Shown in pieces: positions 5,734 to 10,827 of a stretch of DNA of 10,827 nucleotides (the first letter of the stretch is position 1; each line of letters begins with the position of its first letter). Source of the stretch: Rhodospirillales bacterium 47_12_T64 (GTDB lineage Bacteria > Pseudomonadota > Alphaproteobacteria > Kiloniellales > Kiloniellaceae); the NCBI GenBank assembly GCA_002162915.1, contig MABB01000119.1:14952-25778 (forward strand), given 5' to 3'. Position numbers and translations under genes: made by a program. Under the pieces are notes generated by a model that saw only the letters and a list, made by a program, of their open reading frames with translations, ran no database searches and was not told the DNA's origin.

Positions 5734-7158
5734 ATGTCTGCAAAACTTCAATTGCCTCCGTTTATTACAAGTCTTTCTGCAAAGCTGCTGATCCTGACAG
5801 CTGTCTTTGTGCTGCTCGCAGAGATTTTGATTTTTGCGCCTTCCATTGGACGGTTCAGGCTAGTGTATCTGCAAGAACACCTGGCCGATGCTCATCTGGC
5901 CATTCTGGCACTTGATGCTACTGATGATATGATGGTGGATGAGGATTTAGAAAAAGAACTGCTGAGGCATGTAAATGCGCTTGGGCTTGTCTTGAAGCGT
6001 CCGGGGCAGGGAAAATTAATGCTCATGAGCGGTGCTGAGGTCGAAGTGGATGCGACTTATGATCTTCGGGAGGAAAGTTTTTTTGGTCTGATAAAGGATG
6101 CTTTTGCTGTTCTTGGGCAATCTCGCCACAGAATACTTCGTGTGATCGGACCTTCCCCAAAAAACGAGAATGTACTTGTCGAAGTGGTAATGAGTGAAGC
6201 TCCCCTCCGTATGGATATGCTTGATTATTCCTGGCGTATCCTAGCTTTGTCTCTCGGTATTGCCTTGATGACCGCAGCGTTGGTTTTTGTCAGTCTTCAT
6301 AGGCTTCTGGTTCAACCTCTACGATACATAACCCGAAACATGATTTTCTTTCGCGAGGCGCCAGAGGACTTTACGAGAGTGATTTGTCCTTCGAATCGCT
6401 CCGACGAGGTTGGTCTCGCTGAAAGAGAGCTTGCTTCAATGCAGGGATCACTACAGGCCTCGCTCGGGCAGAAGACCAGACTAGCCGCAATTGGAACTGC
6501 TGCAGCCAAGATAAACCACGATTTACGCAATGGCCTCGCAACGGCGCGGTTGATATCCGATCGCCTGAATCGAAGCGATGATCCCGAAGTTCGGGAAGTT
6601 GCCCCAGTTCTGCTCTCCGCGATTGATCGCGCGGTGCACATTTGTGGCCAAATGCTGAATTTTTCAAAAGAAGGCGCACCACAGCTTGATATCATGGAGT
6701 TCGATCTTCATGAACTCACAGGGGAAGTGTCCGATACTATTGAAGTTGCCGAAAGCGTTGATATTTCTGTGATAAATCATGTTCCGCCAGGCACTCTTGT
6801 GTCCGGGGATTGGGAGCAGTTATATCGGGTTTTTGAAAATCTGTCTCGAAATGCTGAACAGGCTGGGGCTACAACGGTTGATATTCGTCTTCAACAAGAG
6901 CCTGATTGTTTGATTGTCTCCATTGCAGATGATGGGCCTGGAATTCCTTCAGAGATTAGAAATAATCTTTTTAAACCCTTCAAGGGATCAACTCGCAAAA
7001 ATGGTTCTGGCTTAGGTCTTGCTATTACACGAGATCTCATGCGTGCCCACGGTGGGGACATATGGCTTGATGTCTCGGAACTCGGAGGGGCTTGTTTCTG
7101 TCTGGAGCTTCCTCTGGGTAACAGCGTTCTCAGCAATAGAGAACAGATTTTTGGCTAA
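5734..7158 (+). CDS. Membrane sensor histidine kinase with HAMP domain, 474 aa
   Basis: The N-terminus has a membrane segment (about 15-37), then a periplasmic sensor region of about 125 residues with no domain I recognise, and a second membrane segment (about 167-188). A HAMP linker follows (190-245), then the dimerisation/phosphoacceptor helix with His262 in NHDLRNGLATARL (261-273). The HATPase domain shows the N box (ENLSRN, 368-373), the G1 motif DDGPGIP (399-405), the F box LFKPF (412-416) and the G2 motif GSGLGLA (424-430). All ATP-site motifs are intact, so it should be active. The H box reads HDLRN instead of the common HELRTP. No response regulator is adjacent, so its partner is elsewhere. 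The ATG is preceded only by a weak TTGGA ribosome site. It lies 46 bases after the flavoprotein gene in the same direction, probably in one transcript. Signal and target are unknown. Confidence 0.93.
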   Translation: MSAKLQLPPFITSLSAKLLILTAVFVLLAEILIFAPSIGRFRLVYLQEHLADAHLAILALDATDDMMVDEDLEKELLRHVNALGLVLKRPGQGKLMLMSGAEVEVDATYDLREESFFGLIKDAFAVLGQSRHRILRVIGPSPKNENVLVEVVMSEAPLRMDMLDYSWRILALSLGIALMTAALVFVSLHRLLVQPLRYITRNMIFFREAPEDFTRVICPSNRSDEVGLAERELASMQGSLQASLGQKTRLAAIGTAAAKINHDLRNGLATARLISDRLNRSDDPEVREVAPVLLSAIDRAVHICGQMLNFSKEGAPQLDIMEFDLHELTGEVSDTIEVAESVDISVINHVPPGTLVSGDWEQLYRVFENLSRNAEQAGATTVDIRLQQEPDCLIVSIADDGPGIPSEIRNNLFKPFKGSTRKNGSGLGLAITRDLMRAHGGDIWLDVSELGGACFCLELPLGNSVLSNREQIFG

Positions 7159-7265
7159 GCCGATATCGTTCGTTCAGGCGATTGGCAGAGCTTTTACCCC
7201 AAGCGTTTTGATTCCATTGAGTACAGGTTTCTATGAACTCGGGGTAATTGCGCAGAAGATTTATT

Positions 7266-8471
7266 TTAATCGAGAGTATAGAGCTGAAGCTTCAGGTATT
7301 CTGATTCAGGCAAGAATGGGTGCACAGGGTGATCAGGCCCGGCGCCGCGGGTAAAGAGCAGGCGAGAGCGACGATTGGCATCCAGCAGGCCTTTGCGCAT
7401 TTGTTCGGAAAAGTTATCGATATCCATATGGTGAGAGCAAGAAGCCGCAACCAGATATCCTCCGGGTTTGACTAATTGCGCAGCCAGGCGCGCAAGTTTT
7501 CGATAACCCTTGGAGCCTTGAGGAAGATCTTTCCGGCTTTTGACAAATGCTGGCGGATCAACAATGACGAGATCAAAAGTTTGGTTTTCTTTTGCGAGTT
7601 TTGCCAAATGAGTGAAGACCTCGGCTTTAATAAACTCGCATTTGTCAGCAACGCCGTTCTCTTTTGCTGCCATAGACGCAAGATCCAACGCTGTCTGACT
7701 GCGATCGACGGTCATCACAGATTTTGCGCCAGCAAGAGCGGATTGTACGGTGAACCCGCCCGCAAAGGAATAGCAGTCGAGAACCCGTGCGTTGTTGGCG
7801 AAACTTGCTGCGAGCTTTCTATTGTCGCGCTGGTCAAAGAACCAACCCGTTTTTTGTCCTTCTTGCAGCTCTGCAAAGAAGGTTGCTCCGTGTTCAATAA
7901 CTTTGATCGGTCCGTTCAGTTCACCTTTCGTGACCTTGTCGTAGCATTCCAGGCCTTCCAGTAATCTGGACGGTGTATCATTGCGCAATACGACTGTCTT
8001 CGGATCAAGAACTATATCAAGGGCGGATAACAGGGCGGGAAGAAGGTTTTCTATACCAGCAGTATTGACCTGCAGCACAAGAGTATCGCCATAGCGATCG
8101 ATGATCGTTCCCGGAAGGCCATCAGCTTCAGCATGGATCAGGCGATAATAGGGAACATCAAACAGTGTCTCGCGAAGAGTGAGAGCCCGTTTCAGCAAAC
8201 CAACAAAGAAATCTTCATCAATTATTGTCTTTGCGCTTGAGCTGAGCAGGCGGGCAGAGATCAGAGGTTGGCGGTTGTAGATTGCCGTCCCCAGAGGTTG
8301 GCCATCATGGGCTTCAATCCGAACAACAATCCCGGCGGCCAGTTGCTTGGTTTCTGCGTTGACCTCGATCTCGTTTGAAAAGACCCAGGGATAACCATTG
8401 AGAAGTCGTTTTTGGGCTTTAGGCCTCAAGCGAATGGTTGGGCGTTGTTTAAGATCGAGAGCCGCGCTCAT
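7266..8471 (-). CDS. rlmI: Class I SAM-dependent rRNA methyltransferase, RlmI family, 401 aa
   Basis: RlmI-family enzymes make 5-methylcytosine in 23S rRNA (C1962 in E. coli). The N-terminal PUA domain (about 9-80) includes the family's KRLLNGYPWVFSNEI region at 21-35. A central domain contains ADGLPGTIIDRYG (116-128). The Rossmann methyltransferase domain has GQKTGWFFDQRDNR (205-218), the SAM-binding motif LDCYSFAGGF (231-240), VDPPAF (304-309) and SCSHHM (344-349). The C-terminus DHPVHPFLPESEYLK (380-394) also matches the family. ATG at 8471 has an AAAGG Shine-Dalgarno 8 bases upstream. The gene converges on the kinase gene with a 107-base gap that contains no clear terminator. I do not see a convincing promoter upstream. 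The exact target base is inferred from the family. Confidence 0.92.
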   Translation of the reverse strand: MSAALDLKQRPTIRLRPKAQKRLLNGYPWVFSNEIEVNAETKQLAAGIVVRIEAHDGQPLGTAIYNRQPLISARLLSSSAKTIIDEDFFVGLLKRALTLRETLFDVPYYRLIHAEADGLPGTIIDRYGDTLVLQVNTAGIENLLPALLSALDIVLDPKTVVLRNDTPSRLLEGLECYDKVTKGELNGPIKVIEHGATFFAELQEGQKTGWFFDQRDNRKLAASFANNARVLDCYSFAGGFTVQSALAGAKSVMTVDRSQTALDLASMAAKENGVADKCEFIKAEVFTHLAKLAKENQTFDLVIVDPPAFVKSRKDLPQGSKGYRKLARLAAQLVKPGGYLVAASCSHHMDIDNFSEQMRKGLLDANRRSRLLFTRGAGPDHPVHPFLPESEYLKLQLYTLD

Positions 8472-8795
8472 AAATTGTACCTTTGTTGTCGTGTGTAAGT
8501 TTGGGCGCAGTCTAACTATATCGTCACAGGCTGCAAGTCTGGTATTTTGTCAGGAGTAATCTTGTAAAGTTTGGTAAATTTCAAATAGATATAGGATTGA
8601 AGCCGATTCGGCGGATCTGTAACCACATCACATTAACTATTTGGATATCTCCTTCCTTCGTTAAATGATGAACAATTGGTCAGAGAATTCTATTTATGGT
8701 GGAGTGAAAATTCGAGTAACTCAGCTCTTAATAGCTTCTGCGCATGTATTGTTGCGGTGCAATATTAGCTTTGTTAGGCTGCTTTCGTAATCGGA

Positions 8796-8824
8796 TTGTC
8801 TGCTGGGTGGGCCTTGTCTATAAG
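8796..8824 (+). promoter_or_regulatory. Candidate panC promoter
   Basis: TTGTCT (8796-8801, 4 of 6 to TTGACA) and TATAAG (8819-8824, 5 of 6 to TATAAT) are separated by exactly 17 bases and point toward panC. Transcription would start near 8831, giving a leader of about 58 bases. The -10 box falls in the first copy of a 15-bp tandem repeat. Confidence 0.55.
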
Positions 8825-8849
8825 GTTTGCGTCTATAAGGTTTGCGTCT
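8816..8849 (+). repeat. 15-bp tandem repeat, 2.3 copies, in the panC leader/promoter
   Basis: The unit GTCTATAAGGTTTGC occurs at 8816-8830 and again, identical, at 8831-8845, followed by a partial third copy GTCT (8846-8849). Each full unit carries a TATAAG. Only the first copy has a -35-like box at the right distance; the second would lie at and just after the predicted transcription start. The identity of the copies suggests a recent slippage duplication or a maintained binding site. Confidence 0.9.
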
Positions 8850-8888
8850 GAAGCATGGGCTCGAGATAAAGCTCAAAAGGGACAATAA

Positions 8889-9746
8889 ATGAATATCGTT
8901 AAATCCAAACGGGATCTCAGATCTCTTGTTGCGGGCTGGAAGGCTAACAGTGAAGAGCTCGGCGTTGTTATGACGATGGGTGCCCTCCACGAAGGCCATC
9001 TGGCACTGGTTGAAGCAGCTTGCAAAGATAATGACCGTGTTCTTGCGACGATTTTCGTAAATCCTCGACAATTTGATAATAAAGCTGACCTTGAGACTTA
9101 CCCGATTGATACCAACGAGGATCTCAGAAAGTTGAAAGCGGCCGGGGTAGACGCAGTCTACTTACCGCAGGTCGAGGAAATTTATCCCGAAGGATATAGT
9201 ACAACGGTTTCTGTTGCTGCTATGCAAGATTGTCTTTGTGGGGCTACTCGACCCGGGCATATGGATGGCGTAACCACTGTTGTATCTAAATTGTTGATTC
9301 AAATTGGGCCTGATCGGGCTTATTATGGACAGAAGGATTTTCAGCAATACTTACTCATACAACGGGTTGCCCGAGATCTGGATTTACAAGTTGATGTGAT
9401 CGGTGTGCCGACGATCAGGGAAGGTGATAATCTGGCGTTGTCATCCCGTAATCGACGCTTGGATGAGGCCCAACGAAAGATCGCCCCAACGCTTTTCAAA
9501 GTTGAAAGCACAATCGCAGATTTGATTATTCAAGGTGAAGCGGCGGATCATGTGCTGGAGTGGGGACGGAAATTTATCCACGATGCCGGGTTTGATAAAA
9601 TAGATTATCTTGAGATCAGGTCAGAGGAATATCTTACTCTTATGGGTGAGAACTCGTCCCGTGAAGAGCTTTTGGGCAGCCGTGTGTTTGTGGCCGCATG
9701 GCTGGGCAACACCCGGCTGATCGATAATCTGTCAATCAGCCGGTAG
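8889..9746 (+). CDS. panC: Pantoate--beta-alanine ligase (pantothenate synthetase), 285 aa
   Basis: PanC joins pantoate and beta-alanine using ATP, the last step of pantothenate (vitamin B5) synthesis, in the cytoplasm. The nucleotidylyltransferase motifs are in order: MTMGALHEGH (28-37, the HIGH-type ATP site), FVNPRQF (56-62), RPGHMDGV (121-128), YYGQKDFQQ (145-153) and NLALSSRN (181-188, the KMSKS-like loop). Small departures from the commonest forms are Arg in FVNPRQF and Gln in GQKD; they do not remove the key His, Lys or Ser residues. Length (285) is typical. ATG 8889 follows a clear AAAGGGA ribosome site. panB is not adjacent. The convergent gpt gene follows, with a long inverted repeat between them. 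Confidence 0.97.
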   Translation: MNIVKSKRDLRSLVAGWKANSEELGVVMTMGALHEGHLALVEAACKDNDRVLATIFVNPRQFDNKADLETYPIDTNEDLRKLKAAGVDAVYLPQVEEIYPEGYSTTVSVAAMQDCLCGATRPGHMDGVTTVVSKLLIQIGPDRAYYGQKDFQQYLLIQRVARDLDLQVDVIGVPTIREGDNLALSSRNRRLDEAQRKIAPTLFKVESTIADLIIQGEAADHVLEWGRKFIHDAGFDKIDYLEIRSEEYLTLMGENSSREELLGSRVFVAAWLGNTRLIDNLSISR

Positions 9747-9769
9747 AGCCGGTATTGTTGTCACGGGAG

Positions 9770-9838
9770 CTAATACCAACGTCCCCTGATTTTGATCTTT
9801 CCAGACACATTTTCAAGATCAGGGGACGTTGGTATTAG
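9770..9838. repeat. 69-bp inverted repeat (26-bp stem) between panC and gpt, overlapping the gpt stop codon
   Basis: Arms 9770-9795 and 9813-9838 pair over 26 positions with a single T/G wobble (9791/9817) and a 17-base loop. The stem is perfect for its outer 21 pairs. It lies 23 bases after the panC stop, and its right arm contains the gpt TAA stop (9837-9835). It could serve as a bidirectional terminator for the two convergent genes, but neither side has the run of T expected of an intrinsic terminator. The length and near-perfection also suit a REP-like or MITE-like dispersed palindrome. Which of these holds cannot be told from one copy. Confidence 0.85.
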
Positions 9839-10314
9839 TCGTATTTGCCCTGAACGAGTGGAGCTACAGTTTGAAGTTCCAGATCCCAAGGGAAATAAAT
9901 CCAAGTATCCTGACTGACTTCGGTAATAAAGCTATCAACGATATCCTTACCAGCTGGCTTTGCGTACAAAGTGGCAAAGTGTGCATCTGGCATCATTTCG
10001 CGTACAGCACGGGCGGTTTTTCCGGTATCAACGAGATCATCGACAATTAACCAGCCTTTGCTCTCTTTCGGGGCTTCTTTGAGGACTTGCAATTCACCCT
10101 GCCTATTGCTGCTTGAATAGCTGACGATGCAAACGGTATCAATCAGACGAATATCAAGCTCGCGGGCGATAATTGCCGCGGGTACCAGGCCACCTCTGGT
10201 GACTGCGAGGATTCCCTTAAACGGACCTTCGTTCATGAGACGCCAGGATAGTGCTTTGGCATCACGATGTAATTGTTCCCAGGAAACAGGGAATGTTTTT
10301 GGTTGTTCGGACAC
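9835..10314 (-). CDS. gpt: Xanthine (guanine/hypoxanthine) phosphoribosyltransferase, 159 aa
   Basis: Gpt salvages xanthine and guanine to their nucleoside monophosphates using PRPP. The protein aligns along its length with E. coli Gpt by eye: [20 protein letters not shown] (35-54), DTVCIVSY (59-66), the PRPP-binding loop [10 protein letters not shown] (91-100), [10 protein letters not shown] (118-127) and [10 protein letters not shown] (135-144). I start at GTG 10314-10312, giving MSEQPKTF, close to E. coli's MSEKYIVTW. A GGAG Shine-Dalgarno lies at 10327-10324 and the predicted promoter is just upstream. The frame stays open to a TTG at 10374, but that codon is part of the -35 box and has no usable ribosome site. 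The stop codon lies within the long inverted repeat. Exact purine preference is not determinable here. Confidence 0.94.
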   Translation of the reverse strand: MSEQPKTFPVSWEQLHRDAKALSWRLMNEGPFKGILAVTRGGLVPAAIIARELDIRLIDTVCIVSYSSSNRQGELQVLKEAPKESKGWLIVDDLVDTGKTARAVREMMPDAHFATLYAKPAGKDIVDSFITEVSQDTWIYFPWDLELQTVAPLVQGKYD

Positions 10315-10345
10315 TGTACTCGACTCCAGTTTGGGATGATGCCGG

Positions 10346-10374
10346 AATAAAGCAGAACTGGCAGAGAATCTCAA
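10346..10374 (-). promoter_or_regulatory. Candidate gpt promoter
   Basis: Read leftward, TTGAGA (10374-10369, 5 of 6 to TTGACA) and TTTATT (10351-10346, 4 of 6 to TATAAT) are spaced by 17 bases. Transcription would start near 10339, giving a leader of about 25 bases that includes the GGAG ribosome site. This supports the GTG start at 10314 and suggests gpt is transcribed separately from the permease gene upstream. Confidence 0.5.
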
Positions 10375-10423
10375 CCTTTAGAAAAAGACATTATGACGCC
10401 GAGGTGATATCGGGGCCTGAACT

Positions 10424-10827
10424 CTAGTGTAACAGAGGCGCGCCGATAGAAGAAATTGAGCTTAAAGCCAGAATGGCAAAGGCAATGGTTCTCAACCTTT
10501 CGGGAGAGAAAGCATGCCCTAGTTTTACGCCAAGATGTGAACCTAAAGCAATCAACGGAGAAAATGCCAAGCCATAGAGCATCGGAGTAAAGATACTCTC
10601 TCCGAGCACCAGATAAAGCACGACGGCATTGATTGGTGCACTTGCTAAAAAGCTGGCAAAAAGAAAACTTCTTATCTGTTGATTGGTCCATTTGTGGGCC
10701 ATGACCCATAACACGATTGGAGGGCCGCCTACGGCGATTAAACCCGCAGTATAGCCGCTTGCTGAAAAAGCGAGAAAGGACCAGAAAGGGTGGAGTTTTT
10801 CTTTTGGAGAAGGCCTGATCGCGATTT
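10424..10827 (-). CDS. Sulfite exporter TauE/SafE (TSUP) family permease, C-terminal 133 residues
   Basis: The frame enters from the right edge and ends in TAG at 10426-10424, so only the C-terminal half is visible. It reads as about four membrane segments. One begins near FWSFLAFSASGYTAGLIAVGGPPIVLW, with the GGPP turn that marks the second half of TSUP permeases. It is followed by the hydrophilic loop MAHKWTNQQIRS and segments ending ILALSSISSIGAPLLH. TSUP proteins are inner-membrane carriers for sulfur-containing or organic anions; the substrate here cannot be assigned, and no sulfur-metabolism gene is nearby. The gpt start is 109 bases downstream and appears to have its own promoter. There is no sign of damage within the visible part. 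Confidence 0.8.
   Translation of the reverse strand, partial: IAIRPSPKEKLHPFWSFLAFSASGYTAGLIAVGGPPIVLWVMAHKWTNQQIRSFLFASFLASAPINAVVLYLVLGESIFTPMLYGLAFSPLIALGSHLGVKLGHAFSPERLRTIAFAILALSSISSIGAPLLH

Larger units (their letters stand above)
8472..8888. other. Divergent intergenic region between rlmI and panC
   Basis: This 417-base interval separates two divergently transcribed genes. Its right end holds the panC promoter and a 15-bp tandem duplication, described separately. The rest shows no RNA gene, no clear terminator and no convincing promoter for rlmI. The only open frame of note is a 41-codon one on the plus strand (8665-8790) without a ribosome binding site, which I do not call a gene. 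Confidence 0.6.

Noticed and set aside
7195..7246. TACCCC...GGGGTA pairing as a terminator between the kinase gene and rlmI
   Set aside because: Only 6 bp of stem with a 40-base loop and no T tract; too weak to call.
7159..7354. Open frame continuing past the kinase stop into the rlmI 3' end
   Set aside because: It starts as an out-of-frame shadow of the kinase and then overlaps rlmI in antisense; it lacks a start with a ribosome site.
8665..8790. 41-codon plus-strand ORF between rlmI and panC
   Set aside because: No ribosome binding site, no recognisable protein features, and it runs into the panC promoter region; likely chance.
10315..10374. 20-residue N-terminal extension of Gpt from a TTG at 10374
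   Set aside because: The TTG is part of the predicted -35 box, has no properly spaced ribosome site, and the extension is absent from E. coli Gpt.
1..10827. CRISPR array, tRNA/rRNA genes, insertion sequences or phage genes
   Set aside because: No regularly spaced repeats, no tRNA-like cloverleaf, no transposase or integrase frames were seen on either strand.

Overview
The window looks like chromosome of an alphaproteobacterium with moderate GC content (not computed). The evidence is the rpmH-rnpA-yidD-yidC-engB gene order, an alphaproteobacterial-style YidC (start MQNEDQRN, Lys instead of Arg in the insertase groove), Gpt-type xanthine phosphoribosyltransferase, and no sign of phage, plasmid or insertion-sequence genes. 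Genus cannot be decided; a Rhodospirillales-, Kiloniellales- or Sneathiellales-like marine lineage is a guess.

Layout. 1-3039 (minus strand): the protein-insertion/RNase P block rpmH, rnpA, yidD, yidC, then a strong hairpin terminator, then the 5' part of engB, which runs off the left edge. A well-formed sigma70-type promoter sits upstream of rpmH. 3040-3396: AT-rich divergent intergenic region with small inverted repeats and a candidate promoter for the rightward genes. 3397-7158 (plus strand): a three-gene run encoding a TVP38/TMEM64 (VTT-domain) membrane protein, a MerA/dihydrolipoamide-dehydrogenase-like flavin disulfide oxidoreductase, and a HAMP-containing sensor histidine kinase with no response regulator beside it. 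7266-8471 (minus): RlmI-type 23S rRNA cytosine methyltransferase, convergent with the kinase. 8472-8888: intergenic region ending in a panC promoter whose -10 lies in a 15-bp tandem duplication. 8889-9746 (plus): panC. 9770-9838: a 26-bp-stem inverted repeat that overlaps the stop codon of the convergent gene. 9835-10314 (minus): gpt. 10424-10827 (minus): the C-terminal part of a TauE/SafE (TSUP) permease, cut by the right edge.

How the genes work together. The left block is a conserved housekeeping unit: ribosomal protein L34, RNase P protein, the YidD/YidC membrane-insertion pair and a ribosome-assembly GTPase. The right half is ordinary metabolism and RNA modification. The least explained part is the central trio. 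The VTT protein and flavoprotein pairing matches a known domain fusion, so a functional link between them is reasonable, but the substrate, the kinase's signal and its partner are unknown. I see no clearly new defence system, RNA gene, CRISPR array or mobile element. The best leads are the central trio, the hairpin invading the gpt stop codon, the duplicated -10 upstream of panC, and a leader micro-ORF abutting the engB start.
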